From positions 5,625,001 to 5,689,000 of the forward strand of contig BSBM01000372.1 in assembly GCA_027924585.1 (NCBI GenBank): DNA of 64,000 nt, in the 5' to 3' direction. Origin of the DNA: Larix kaempferi. Its lineage: Eukaryota > Streptophyta > Pinopsida > Pinales > Pinaceae. The translations under genes and the position numbers were made by a program. The notes under the pieces are model-generated. The model was not told where the DNA came from, ran no database searches, and saw nothing but the letters and a program-made list of their open reading frames with translations. This document shows, piece by piece, positions 1-12,979 of this stretch (positions within the stretch are counted from its first letter, which is position 1; each line of letters opens with the position of its first letter).

Positions 1-17
1 TGACACACTTTTACATA

Positions 18-87
18 ATTCCCCTCAAGCCTTCTCGCTTGAGTCCAGGAATCTATTCCCCTCAAGCCTCCTCGCTTGAGTCTAGGA
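18..87. repeat. Two-copy tandem repeat, 37-bp period
   Basis: Two near-identical copies of a unit containing CCCCTCAAGCC and CTCGCTTGAGTC begin at 18 and 55. Each unit contains the small inverted motif CTCAAG/CTTGAG, so each could fold. Confidence 0.8.
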
Positions 88-1035
88 TGATCTCATTCAA
101 ATTTATCAATTATTTCGTCATATTACATTTTATAACCATACAATTTCTCTGACCAATTTGGTCTAGTTCTTTATTCAACAATAATTAACAATAATAAAAG
201 CTGCAATGTGGATCTTTCATCCTCACCCATTTATTGTACCATGCATAATATATTAAGCTTTTGTCTTTCAACAAGTTCCACCGAGTTTTGGCCATCTGCC
301 AAATTCAATTGTTAGTAGCACTTTATATAACAAAATCAAATATTTGGAAATAAGAAAATCATTCATTCTTCATACTACAATATCCATACTTGATCATCTG
401 AAGTAAACGTTTTCTCCTTCCAAGCATAACTAACTTACTTAATAAGATTACATAATTCCTTGAACACGAAATAATATTCTTCCTATGATGACCTGTTTTA
501 GTTATACAACTTCTTTTGTATATACCAACATCACATAGAAATAACCAATTTTCTAAAACATACTTGCATACCTTATAATGATAACCATATACTTTTGTAA
601 GGGTGACCGCATATCTTCTTATTATAAGATCCTCATATGTCGAGGTACCAGTTTACCTGTGTCATCACATATTAGTATTATACTAAATATTACAAGAATC
701 TATATATCCCATTTTTACCTCTTGACTGTTGTAGTGATGTGTGGGAATATAACATCCCGCTCGACCACAACAAAATGTGTTAGTCGTAAAAAGAAGAAAG
801 AAGAAAAAAAAAAGTAATTAAATCATAAGAGAAATCATGCATAAAACATATGTCAATCATCACCTTGACTTGTTTCATAAAAACTTATACATCAATTACT
901 ATTAAATATTACTTCTGATCTATCATGGAAATTCCATGATATTAAAGGTTTTCCTTAACTCCTAATGCGGATATAAAACAGTCATTATAAAGATATCAGA
1001 AAATTAAAGTGTCATGTATTACCATTCCGTGGCGG

Positions 1036-1083
1036 TTCTAGTTTTCCAATACTTCTATTTTCTAGTTTTCCAATACTTTTATT
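1036..1083. repeat. Two-copy tandem repeat, 24-bp period
   Basis: The unit TTCTAGTTTTCCAATACTT and its next bases occur twice head to tail with one mismatch. No function is visible. Confidence 0.8.
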
Positions 1084-2197
1084 CATACAACGACACATAC
1101 TCACCATTAATTACATCTATGCATTCATTATGTGAACAACATGATTAACTATAATTTTATCTCTTAACCAAATTAATCATTTTGACATTACATATAATTG
1201 TATGTGACAACAAATCATCCTAAATCATGATCTCATAGTATTCCAACATCCATGAAGATGAGATTATGCATTTCCATCATATATTCTATTATTTATCCCA
1301 CTTTTCCCTCGCAGTCGTAGGGAAAATTTTCAAACTCTCTTAGTTTGCAGTTAACAGAATCTAGACTAGAAAGTCTACATTTCTTGTGGAAGGTTAGTTC
1401 GGCTGTATGTATGTTACCAGAATTTCCTAGTTATGTCAACATCATAAATTTATCATTCAAAGTGGATTTATATATGAAAGGAACTTGACAGTTCCTAACA
1501 TAATCAAAACATTAGACCATCTTCTTTAGTCAAATATTAGCATATATAATTACTTTATAAACGACTTAACAGATATAAGTTGCTTATTTTATCTTTCTGA
1601 ATCTCATATTCGGAAATCTTGACGAATGGATCAATAGAATTCGATTAGTCAGAAACAATTAACAAAATGTATCAACCCTATTCTCCCATATGACGCGTTT
1701 ACTGAAACTGAAAGATATCCACTCCTAAGAATAACAATAAAGGTAGAGAAGGTAATAAGTATTTAAGACGAATTATCAAATCAACAGATTTAGGAGAGTT
1801 CCTCAGTTTAGCACATTCACAACTAGGAGGACTTTCAATATACGAAGACTCATTCCAAAAAACCATAACCGTTATCATTCTAAAGACTTTTTTCTCGTCG
1901 TCCAATGAATTCTAATTTGTAAAATAGGAGGATATATTCATCAGCTAATATTTTCCAATAACAGATTGTTCATTTCCATAATGAAACATATACTATCCTT
2001 ACCTACAAACAATGTTGCGCCATTATAATGCTCCACCAAATGAAACATACTTACTTGCAATTCAATGACGACTTGTAAGATACCTGTTGTCGATCCGTTG
2101 AAATAAAATTTTCTATTGCGTCTTGTGTCGCCAGTTCGACTAACTCATATATGTTTCCTCGACTGAGCCCAAATAAGTCCGAGTGTTTGCAACCTGT

Positions 2198-2209
2198 GCT
2201 CTGATACCA
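2198..2209 (-). promoter_or_regulatory. Primer-binding site, initiator-Met tRNA type
   Basis: On the minus strand the sequence reads TGGTATCAGAGC, the 12 bases by which many plant Ty1/copia elements pair with the 3' end of initiator methionine tRNA to prime reverse transcription. It sits two bases downstream of a terminus ending GATGTTACA (2,212), exactly where a primer site follows a 5' LTR. It fixes the orientation of this element (minus) and the position of its LTR edge. Confidence 0.85.
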
Positions 2210-2470
2210 TATGTAACATCTCCATGCTGTGTGAGTTAGTAAAGTAGTGATTTTTAGAAAATTTGCATAAGATTAATGAAACTTCAAAATACAATTCATT
2301 CCTGTAAGGACCAAGATTCTGAACACATTCCCTGATATTTGGAGATTAGTTAAATTGAAATACTCATCACGCATCATCTTTTAACTTGAAACATACTCAT
2401 GAAGTTCTTACCGTGTAAAGGTTAACTGCATCCGGAATTGTCCATAACAATGTGATCGTCCCATCACATC

Positions 2471-2617
2471 AATATGAAATATAATTTTAACAACATTAAC
2501 ATGAAATATCATTTTAACAACATTAACATTAATTATCGTTTTAACAACATTAACATGAATTATCGTTTTAACAACATTAACATGAAATATCGTTTTAACA
2601 ACATTAACATGAATTAC
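2471..2617. repeat. Tandem array, 27-bp period, about 5 copies
   Basis: The unit is AACATGAAATATCGTTTTAA followed by CAACATT, repeated about five times with few changes, inside the U5 side of the long LTR. Confidence 0.9.
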
Positions 2618-3998
2618 CCCTGGTCAAGGTGCACTTGACCAATGTGTTATAATCATCAATTATAAGATAGCACCTTTGAGAAGAAAATCATGCAACCGTC
2701 AAAAGGATCATATGCATATAAAAGCCATGGAAATAACGAGACCAAGATAACGTGGTTCACCCGTACACGGGCTAGTCCACAAAAGGTGTGTGTGTATCTT
2801 TTATTATTCATGAAAGAGTTTACAATAGCAATGTCATCATTGCATTACACAATTCAGACTTTCCTCAAAGCCTTTCTGGAACAAGTCTTCTCTTTTCTAT
2901 TTATTGCAGCAAGGTGTCAGTAAGTCTAGACAAGAAATGAGATTTCAGCAACCTCTGATTTCTCAGCAAACTAAAACTGAGTTTTCATGGGAATTCATGC
3001 TAACCATAGAGATCTCATATAGAACTGTATTATTCAGGAAGTAGATAAATACAATAGATCAAAAAATGTACCACATCGTAGCACCATAACAAGGATCTAA
3101 ATCTAACCAATACATTGGCATAGCGTTCATTAGCATATTAAATAATTGACAAAGCTCTAAGGCAGCATAAAGATCTGATAGCGAACGCCCTCACTTCGGG
3201 GTAGAGGCAATTGAACTTATGAATCCTACAGTACTATAAAACTATATAATTCTAAATATTTGTAACAAAGATGCATTACCATTGCTACCAGCATTTCCTA
3301 TTTGACATATGATTTTAACAACGATTTCAAGTATTAAGGATTGGACTCTATCACCCATATGGCAGTCGTCTTATCTTGATTCCTCCATACTATATTCAAC
3401 TATAATTTAAATCTGGGGTTGCAAATGTTTAACAGAGATACAATTTCACAAAAATCAATGTCAGGATCTATAACTCTCAAGGGTCGAGCTCTGTCATAGC
3501 TACACAGAGTCGCCCTTTATCCAATTCATTCAACAAATATAAAAATGAGCACAGAACTCTTGAATGAATAATAACCACAACTTCATACATTTAGCATGTA
3601 CATACCTTACCATAATCGCATATATAAAAGTATGAAAGTAATGTAATCCCGAAATGTAGAGCTAGGTCTGATTATGGCGAATTAGGTTTTGTGCAAGTCA
3701 TCCCAAAATACAGCAAAGAAGTATAACCATACTCTAACTATACCTTCCACCACATAGAAGGTGAATAACTCATATTCAAAATAAACAATCTGAAATGCAA
3801 AAAGGTGAACAATAACAGGACTCATTCGGCAATTGAACAATAGAGATCATACTCTGTAATCTGTCAACCATAACCTGCGCGCTAATGTAATGACAAAACT
3901 AGGGTTTATATACTTTAGCAGGGATAAAACAAAAGCAGAAATCACATACCTCAATGGCAGAGGCAAGACTCTATTAAGACGGAACCACCATGGTATAA

Positions 3999-4290
3999 AC
4001 TTACTATCAAAACATAGATCAAATGCATCTATTTGATCCCTATAACAATAATTATAGATGACTGAGTTCGCACATGCCAAAGATCTATTGATCTGAGTTT
4101 TGTGCATGGACAGAGATATATTGATCTTTATAACATGATTACATGTTTATAATTGACTGAGTTTGCGCGTGGGTTGAGATCTTCTTGATCTTTATAACAT
4201 AATTAAATATTTATAATTGATTGATTCTGCGCATGGGCAGAGATCTTCTTGATCTTTATAACATAATTAAATCTGCCCGAGTCTTTGCAA
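3999..4290. repeat. Tandem array, about 63-bp period, 4 diverged copies
   Basis: The core TTGATCTTTATAACAT preceded by GAGAT recurs near 4,113, 4,176 and 4,240, with an older copy near 4,049. Each unit also holds a diverged TTATAATTGA...TGCGCATG segment. It lies within the long LTR. Confidence 0.8.
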
Positions 4291-4439
4291 ATGTACAAAG
4301 ATCCATTAGAATACTAACTGAAATATCAAAGAGAGCATAAATGAAAATCAACTCATTCTCAACAAGAACGAACTAGATGAAGGGTACTCTTACACATGAA
4401 AATACACAACAAAAACCTAAATAAAGAATCAAGTCTATG

Positions 4440-5170
4440 TTGTGAATTATTCTTTGGATAAACGCGTTCACACCAGGCGTGAGACAGGGTGTTCCTACCC
4501 TAACCTAATTTCAGAGATATACCCTCCTTCCAGGCATTCAAACAGAGATATAAAATATATATTACTTATAACCGAGCCCTGGGTCAGCGTAACACTATCC
4601 TTCCTCCAATGCCCTGCGCATTTCATGATGGTAGTGATATTAACAGGAAAACAAAACTAGGATCAGCATTGCTGTCCCTTTCCAAATTCTCTGTGCATTT
4701 CATAAAACTTTCCCACAGTAAATAAATTACAAACTGACAGGGATTTGGCTTTCCTTTGCCGACCTTCCTCAGGATTATAAGCCTTCATAAGACTTCACCC
4801 TAAAATAACATAGCGTACAAATATATACATCAATCTACCCCAATTCTACATGTATATTACACTAAACATTTACAGGGTTCGAACTTACAGGAATCCTTCC
4901 CTACCCATGACTCTGTGCAGCAAAATCTAATAGTATAAAGGATACTTATACCACATATATATCCCACTGAAACCAAACAGGGATCGGGCTACCAATAGTT
5001 GTCCCTTCCCATCTGCGCGACAAGGACTAGCCTCGACCCAGCAAATCCAAACGTTAACAAATATATACACATAGAGTATATGCATTAGAATGAAACCGAT
5101 AGGAATCGAGCTCGCAAACAAGCAGTTCCTTCCCATCTGTGCAGTAAGGAAAGTAGCATAGAACACATAG
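4440..5170. repeat. Degenerate array of about 105-120-bp units in the long LTR
   Basis: Similar blocks with CAGGGATCGGGCT-like and CCTTCCCATCTGTGC-like motifs recur near 4,585, 4,655, 4,735, 4,870, 4,975 and 5,095. Spacing and similarity are loose, so this is an old, eroded array. Confidence 0.5.
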
Positions 5171-8100
5171 ATGCCAAAAAAATTAATTCTATGTCCAAGC
5201 CCCCTTGCCTCCGAGCTGCGAGCATGTATCCAAATACACCAGCAACTCCAAAGAAAGGGAAGGGCGTTTTCAGGAAACCGCACTATTCAGGGAGGAAATA
5301 TACATTAATGCAATCGAGAGATCAAAGGTTCTATTACCTAATGCCATCAGTGATGGTGTGAAACGCCTACCGGTAATTCCAGCAGAGCCATCGCATTCCG
5401 TCCTAATCTGTCGTATATGCAATGCCTCTACTTCCTGGCATCCCCTCCCTTCCCCGAGTGATCTCTTTTTCAATCAGTCAAATGGTCGCGTTGGAGAACT
5501 TGCCCTGAGGTTCACCCTCGGGTCTCCTCATGGTGATGACAAGTGGCCTCTTAAATTGAAACAATACACACTTGTCAATCTAAAATAAAACTAGGCGACA
5601 ACCTAACGCCGACTTCTCCCTCAATTCGTAGGTAGAAATGAAAGCTAGGGGACAAACCAGCGTTGATTTCTCCCCTAGATGCTTACGTAGAAGGGAAATA
5701 AAACATTAACCTTTCTACTTCACATTCATATCTTAAAAATAAGTAATGAATATATATTCAGATTTTAAAGTCATTTCATCTCAACACTCTCTCTTGGAGA
5801 GTCCGTCCACTCCCCAACATTTAATATGACAACGGAAAACTTCAAGTTCTTTATTTCCATTATCGAAAATAGAGAGTGCACTTCGCTCGAATCCTCTCAC
5901 CATAACTCTATTAAATCCTCTAAGAACTACGTGTGATAACTCTACTACATTCAAGTGGAGTGAGTGGCAGCTCTAAATTCTGAGTGGTGTATGCGGAATA
6001 TCGTAATGTTGGGTGCTTTGGAAATGTAACTTTTCTATTTTACATTAGGCTATCTCTCCTTCATGCTTCATACTAGATTATAAAATTTATTTGATAACTC
6101 TTACCGTATATGCATCTATATACATAATAATAAACCTTATACCAATCACAATTACTCCTAATGTTCCCTTATAATACATGTAAGGGCCACTTACAAATTA
6201 TGACATTTTTACAAAACAATAGGATACAAAAAGAGAGGGATATCACACTGCTTCTTCTGGAATAGGTTGGGAGGAACAGTCCTCCTTGGGTGTTTGTCAG
6301 CCCTATCATCATTTACAACTTCTACTTACCTTTCCTAAATTTTTATGTAGTTAAAAAGCTTTCTATCTGTTTTAATAAATTTCTGTTTTCAAAAATATTA
6401 TTGGACAGACACAATTATTTTTATGTCTAAGTTAAATAAGATTCTGAATAGTATTGAATACATTTACGAAAGATTGAGTAAAATGTTCTCTGCATTTTTC
6501 CCCATGCTAATGGATCGTCATCGTACTCTAGTACAAAGAATAATTTAATAAAGATAGATTTGATAGGCAAATTGCCAAGATGATGGAAGGAACGAAACTC
6601 TATTTATTTCATTAAGATTTTCTACTCTTAGTAGTTAGTTTTGAATTAGTATAATTTAAAGTTTTCAGAATTACAACATTCTGTACAATACTTCTTTTAT
6701 TATTATTAAATAGTAAATTTATTGCCGTGAAAATAATAGTGATTTATACTCAGTATTTAAAACATTTTCTGTTTCATAAATTATTAAAAAATATATATCT
6801 AATAATACTGTACAATACTAATCCGTTATTTTCAAGTTGAAATCAGAAGTTTATGTTTCCATATATTTTCATCAAAGCTTACTAAAGTTTATTCTATTCA
6901 CTACATAATCATTTACTAACATACAAGACAGATGTGCATTTTGAGTCTAATGTAGTTCTGCATTTGTTTTCCAACACACTGTATAAAAACCCTGAACCCT
7001 AGTAATTATTTTACAAACCCTTATATCCACAGAGCTAGCAATTTTATTTCTTCAGTATCTAAGATTGAATCACAGTAAATCAATGCTGGTGATGATTCAG
7101 GAAAACGAAAACACTTTTCATCATTATCATTTCACACACATCATAATGCATATATTTCATCGTATTTTTCTTTTAAAGTTTTATAGTTTATATTTTCCTA
7201 CAAATGAAAACGATAGCAGAGCAATTTTCAAGTTTCATTCCAACATTTAAATCATCCAGTTACAAGATACATCCTTGGATCAAAACCCCATAAAGATACA
7301 AAAACAACTGTTGAAACCCCATAAAGATGAAACAAAAACAACTATTGAAACCTGATATAGTAACGTTTCTTTTATCAAAACCTCACAGAGGATTTGAAAC
7401 CTCGTTAACAATGCTGCATTGCCCAGTTCGACTCGAAACCAAAACCAAACTACTGATATATTAACTTAAATGATATTACATTGAACTTGTAGCTGAAGGA
7501 ACCTTACTACAGACACGAGACCAAAAACAATATATTTTAAAGACCGACGACTACCAGAAACTACAAGTTGATACAACTTCAACGTTGCTTGCAACTGCCA
7601 AGAGAACCTACGGAGGGATTGCCACCGGGGCTTACCGTTTCATACAAGCTATCCGTTGCCAGCACTGTAAACCCCACAACGAAGAAGGATACCTATCATG
7701 CAACTGAGACGAGGTTAAAACTTATCAAATTAAAACGTTACACAAAAATAAACTGTAATGCAATGCAAAAATGTTAAAAGGATTACCTTTGAAGGATAGG
7801 ATGGCGTCGCCTCATGTGGTAGCTACCAGATCATCCAACCAAAACGACTTACACCACATTACAGTGCTATTTTTCTCTGACGCTGAATCGAAAACTCTTT
7901 TATTTCACAACGAAAGTCACTCAGACTTCAACACTCTTCTATGTTCGAACGCTGCAACTCTTAACAAAGGATTTCACCATTAAAACGAAGGTGCCAAGTC
8001 GTAGAGACACCATAAGAAAGCCAGGGGCCAAGCCCTACATCATAGCGGCCTGTCGGCCTCTCTCCCTGAAAGACCAGGCTCCAAATGAATGTCGAAACAA

Positions 8101-9843
8101 AGACTAGCAACGGTATAGCCAAACCCTTTATGGTTAGGTTTTTATCTTGCAAATCAACGGAGGAGAATGTGCCAACCAGGCAACGCCATTACCAAGATAG
8201 ACATTACGAACAACTCCCCATTTAATTTAGCATTTAATAACTAAGTAAGCTAGATGGCCATGTCAAATAAGAAGCTAGCTAAATCTCGGCATTCCATACC
8301 ATTTCAACTACGAACATTCACGTGGAGTAAATTTCGGACAAGCCAACGGAGCAATCCACAAAGGATTTGCAGCAACACATTAATGTCGAAGTGATATCGC
8401 ATCACCTTGCCAGACTACACCTACAGAAGCATTTAAACTATGCCAGCATCGTATTGAATAGCATAAGACTGAACCATACATTACATTCACATATTATTTG
8501 CCAAAGTCATCGCTTAAATTCACATAGTATGAAATATTAACTCCAGATACTATCACACTATATGTTTCCAAAGTCATTGTCGTAGTCACATAGTATTATG
8601 GTTACGTTCATTGTGATATGTATTATAAATCATTGTTTCACATAGGGGCATGTTTACAATTTGTTATGTATAGTTTAGCTTAATATGTAGGATTACAATT
8701 ATTTAATATATGTTTTATATATATATTATATGGATTCGTTGTAACATATAAAGTAATAAATCTATGTTATTTAAATTTCAAAGCTTTGTTACAATTTCGA
8801 ATAATAGAAGTTTTCCATTTGTTACTTCTATATACATTACATTATTAATTCTATGTTGACATAGTAGGTTTACATTGCAAAGTCTAGTAGATTAGGATGC
8901 AATTGACAAAAGTCATATAAGCCTAGAAGGCCATGAATATGCATCGTAGACTCAAAATAATGCTAGGAGAAAGGTATATTCATAACATAAATACATGTGT
9001 TAATTGTCACTTAGAGTTAGATGTTCCTTGATGCGTCCTAGCATTATAAGCTTGATAATATCAAATTAAATAGGGTGAGATTCTTTACTCACTGAGGTTA
9101 CATAATAATTTTCCTGTCACTTCAGTAATTAACATCACATGCTTGTTATTAATGCGTAATAAAGACTCTTCGATATTTCTTAGTATTTCCAGCTGTGACT
9201 AATGGTTCAGGTCGAAAAGACCCTTATATTTCATGTTCAATTAGATTCTAAGTATTGTTTTTGTAGAATTTCTAGCATAATTACATCTTTTGTTTCATTG
9301 ACTAGTAGAAGTTTAGTACAAAGTACCTCTACCTTTACTTCACGCAGCAGGATACAAATGGTATGAATTGTAAAAAAAAAGAAAAAGGAAGACTGAAAGT
9401 TCATATCGACCTTACCTCCAAACATGGTCGAATACATTCTTTCATAAAATAAAGACGACTAGCTGAAGCACATAGTATTTCTTGAAGTATTGGAATAATT
9501 TATTTATCCTACCTGCAGATCTAAGAAAGAAAGAAACAGTTCCAATGCTTTAGCTATCAAGCTAAGTAAACCCAAGGGCACCTTGTAGGAACCCCTTCAA
9601 AACGTACAATGAAGTCGTCAGCATTTTGTTAACAGATCCATAACACATGAGAAATTAATTACTATCGATCGAATTCATTTGTATAATCTGCTGTCCGCAC
9701 ATTTTAAAATTTTACAATATATTTTATGTGTTTTACTGTCATTAGTTAGTGTGATAAACAAATCCATTATTCCGCAAGTAGTATTGTAGTAATAAATGCT
9801 ATTTTAAAAATTTTAAATTTTTAGTGATTTTTGGGGTGTTACA
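5171..9843. other. Remainder of the long LTR, no recognisable gene
   Basis: The sequence is AT-rich with moderate-GC patches (5,200-5,600 and 7,600-8,200). The longest open frame here (5,205-5,588, + strand) has no motif I recognise and lacks coding character elsewhere. The pieces of sequence around 7,020-7,400 and 7,500-8,150 look like non-coding LTR sequence. Confidence 0.4.
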
Positions 9844-10041
9844 AAGAATGTCCAATATGGTATTTAGACTCAGGCTGTAGCAATCATATGAATGGTAATT
9901 TAAATCTATTTTCTAGTCTCGATAAATCAGTTCAAACTGATGTCACTTGGAAACAATATTCAAGTCACTGTTTTGGGAAAGGGTACTGTTGATATTCTAA
10001 CCAAACAGGGGGAGCATAAATATATGCTTGATGTTTATTGT
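9844..10041 (+). pseudogene. Ty1/copia protease fragment, split off by insertions
   Basis: The first frame reads WYLDSGCSNHM, the copia aspartic protease active site (Asp-Ser-Gly). Downstream residues match the family only after one single-base frameshift near 9,945-9,950. This 198-bp island is bounded on the left by the long minus-strand LTR (ending 9,843) and on the right by the 5.2-kb insertion at 10,042. The same copia gene resumes at 15,259, in the pre-integrase region. The gag part must lie left of the window. This is a dead gene fragment. Confidence 0.85.
10037..10041. repeat. Target-site duplication, left copy (ATTGT)
   Basis: ATTGT precedes the TG start at 10,042 and is repeated at 15,254-15,258 directly after the CA end. 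It is a 5-bp duplication, the size made by LTR-retrotransposon integrase. Confidence 0.85.
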
Positions 10042-10243
10042 TGTAACATCCCTCAAATTCGACATGAATTGTTATTACTCTTGTAAAAATAAATATGAAT
10101 TTTGTAATTGGCCCTGGTGAGGAGCTCAAGGCCAAGGCCCCACCAGTGGACCATGAAGCTATTGTTATGATTCGTAAATGTTATTTTATACCTAGCGACT
10201 AAAGGTTTAGACATGACTAAAACGGCGAGGCAAGGAATCCACT

Positions 10244-10269
10244 AAGAGAGAGAGAGAGAGAGAGAGAGA
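10244..10269. repeat. (GA)n microsatellite
   Basis: About 13 uninterrupted GA/AG dinucleotides inside the 5.2-kb insertion. Confidence 0.95.
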
Positions 10270-12236
10270 ACTCGACTAGCTAAAAAAGCCATGGGAAGCT
10301 AGAGTATTCACCACAATCGTGTGTGTGGCATAATATGGCAGAAATGTTTTAATTTACTTAAATAAGGTTAAACCACTTTGGTAAGATCATTAGTGAATGA
10401 TCCTAGGAAGTCACTCACTAGGATATCACAGTCTATCTTCAACTTTGATGCTAGGAAAATAAACAAAAACTTCTTAAGGAGGTGTTTACACCTTTAGCCC
10501 CCTATGAGGACATTACTATAAGGATGCTAGTTAAATAATAACCTTAAGGATTCTATTTTTAATGAGAATCTTAAAAGATGCCTAAAAAGCAAAATATATA
10601 TATATGCTACATTGGATAGACTATCCATGACCATAAATGACGTATTTATATATATATATTTGAAGTATGTACCCTATTGTCTTGATAAGACTTTGGAGAA
10701 GTTAATTTTATTTATTTGGATGGTCTTAAAACCTTTATTTTAAACTATTTGGGTATAGTTTATTATATTTAAACATTGGTTTGGATTCCACAACTTAATG
10801 CAAGAGAGATCGAGGCACGTTCCTATTACGTAGCATTCGGATAAAAATCTACATCCTCCATATAACTAACTATTCTCAATGGACCATCTTAAAGTCTTAG
10901 TATCATGGACTTAAAACACTCGAGTTAAACTAACAATTGGTTTAAGGGATTTTCTAGTTTAGTGGGTGTCCTCTTTATTGAACACCAAGCTTTCATTATG
11001 AAGAGGTTGAGAAGCTTTATCATCATATTGTCCACGTGATAAATAGAGGATTGTGCTGATCGTTTTATCTGGAGTTAATAATTAATTACACTGATGTGTG
11101 ACAGTTAGAAAGGGAACACCTCATTTATGAAGGGAGAAGGTTTTCAGGATTGTGTCTCCCACTATCTGCCAGTTGTGGGGATTCTGGTATGGTATTAAAA
11201 ATCACGTAGGCGACTACCTTCCACGAGGGTAATATCCACCACTAAATAGGGAGAATCGGAGTATTTTGAGGGGGAAAAAACGATCTCTGCAGGGGAGGAT
11301 AGGTAGAGATGGCAGGTAGGAAGCTAGAGGCCATTCGTAGCTAATGGGATGGCAGCGTGCGGTAGTAAGGGAGACCATGAAACATAAGGACGCGAATCAG
11401 TATTGAGGGGATCATTTTCGATCTTAAGGAAATGTTCCTGGAGTTGATGTCTGTTTTCGAAAATGGCGAATTTCGGAAGGATGGATTCCATCTGATTAGA
11501 GGAGTTTCGTTGATAGGTATATGATCAGAAAGCTTGACGCCCCTACCTGTAAGTACACGAAATTCAGGTGTTTATTATTATTGCATAGATTTGTAGAACT
11601 CTGGCATCTTTGTCTTGAACTTCTCATTGCTCTTTATCTGGCTACTTGTACCATATCAATCCCAGATACATAGATGCGTTTGTTTCCCTTTTCTTCCCAT
11701 ATTTTTAAGCTGATCTCTGATTACGGGCATAGCATCATATAGAGGCAATTTTTATTCGCTTGGTTTTACACTATGAGTTTGTATCTAAGTACGAGACCTG
11801 CTCACAGTATTTTACAATTATGCCTTACTCTACCTTCAAAATAGATCGTCGATCTCTGCAGGTGTTAAGTTTCTACATATTCTTCCCTTAATATGGTTTG
11901 CATATCTCTATTGATGTTGGTTCCAATAGACCTTGTATGTAAATAGATTGTAGCTCACGGCTGGGTATGGTTTCTACATACCCTGCATTGAGGTAATGGG
12001 TCATACACTATGACTATTATGTTAGTCACCTGGATATTGCTCCACGGAACCATAATAACTTTTGGTTATAGGTATAGGTTGAATAAACAACCTCTGCTTT
12101 ATAATAATAGAGTCTGATACTGAATAGAGAGATTATCTCAGTTATGTTGGATAGGTCTACATTATTGTATATGTAAATGCATTGAAACTTATTCCCTAAA
12201 CTTCCTTGTAAATCATAGTCTCTACCTTGTGTATTC

Positions 12237-12540
12237 GATCTTAGCTTGACGTCGAGGATCTCAGCTTAATCGTTGAAATGGTATTATAATTTATAGTGTG
12301 CAGTCGATCTCAACCTGAACGTTGAAGATCTCAGCTTAATCACTGTATTTGCATTTTCGATCCCAACCTGAACGCTGAAGATCTCAGCTTAATCACTGTA
12401 TTTGCATTTTTGATCCCAACCTGAATGCTGAAGATCTCATCTTAATCATTGTATTTGCATTATACTTTATAGTGTGTATTTGATATCATCTTGAATGCTA
12501 AGGATCTCAACTTAATCACTAAGGATCTTAGCTTGAGTAC
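12237..12540. repeat. Tandem array, 53-bp core period, about 5 copies
   Basis: Units contain GATCCCAACCTGAACGCTGA and GATCTCAGCTTAATCACTG. Clean copies start near 12,305, 12,358 and 12,411, with diverged copies before and after. It lies inside the 5.2-kb insertion. Confidence 0.9.
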
Positions 12541-12954
12541 TGTATATAACTATTATACTATCTCTACGTTTGATTGACTTAGTATAAATTCTTAATTTTG
12601 ATAAATTGGGTATAAGTATATGCAACATTCTTCTCATCGCATTGGGATTATGATCCATCATGTATTATGTGATGTAGGTGACCGGTTGTAGTTTAAAACA
12701 CTATGCGTGTGGTATGAACCTAGCAGACCTTCTTATCCTCTATGCTGCCACTGCTCTGGATCGAACTCTGTCTTTTAAAAAGATTTCGATCTCAGAATGG
12801 AGGTGCATGGAAAAGTTCCAGCATTATCCTATAGGTGTTTCAAAAATTAGGATCTCTGTTGTATATTATACTCTGCTTCTATCAGAAGGAGGAAACGCTA
12901 CGTCATTTAGTGTCCCGTGACAGAGAACACCGATGGTGTAGATCTTCACAGGTT

Positions 12955-12979
12955 TATATATATATATATATATATATAT
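12955..12979. repeat. (TA)n microsatellite
   Basis: A run of TA dinucleotides inside the 5.2-kb insertion. A similar AT run lies at 13,836-13,858. Confidence 0.95.

Larger units (their letters stand above)
1..2211 (-). mobile_element. Internal leader of a minus-strand LTR retrotransposon
   Basis: This stretch lies inside (downstream on the minus strand of) the LTR ending at 2,212 and its primer-binding site at 2,198-2,209. It should therefore be the 5' leader and start of the internal region of a minus-strand LTR retrotransposon whose remainder lies beyond the left edge. I see no gag or pol motif in any frame: only short open frames, AT-rich sequence and two small tandem repeats. The assignment rests on the LTR/primer-site geometry, not on coding content. 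Confidence 0.5.
2212..9843 (-). mobile_element. Very long (about 7.6 kb) LTR of a minus-strand retrotransposon
   Basis: On the minus strand this block starts TGTAACACCCC at 9,843 and ends GATGTTACA at 2,212, with imperfect inverted termini and a primer-binding site directly after it. The right edge abuts copia protease code, which shows that this is an insertion. Near the 3' end of the LTR (about 2,735-2,795) lies a segment containing GTGGACTAGCCCGTGTAC and GTGAACCACG, like the R/U5 region of plant copia LTRs. The same segment recurs about 550 bp from the end of the insertion at 10,042-15,253. I see no protein domain inside, only short open frames and several tandem arrays. The length is unusual: part of it could be later insertion, or the right terminus could belong to another copy. 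Confidence 0.5.

Noticed and set aside
2471-2617. Short regular repeats as a CRISPR array
   Set aside because: Contiguous tandem repeats without unique spacers, in plant nuclear DNA.
5205-5588. 127-codon open frame in a GC-moderate patch
   Set aside because: An antisense frame of similar length overlaps it, it lies inside the long LTR, and no motif or splice context supports coding.
7980-8170. Minus-strand frame with a hydrophobic start, possible small membrane protein
   Set aside because: Inside the long LTR, no conserved context, short enough to occur by chance.
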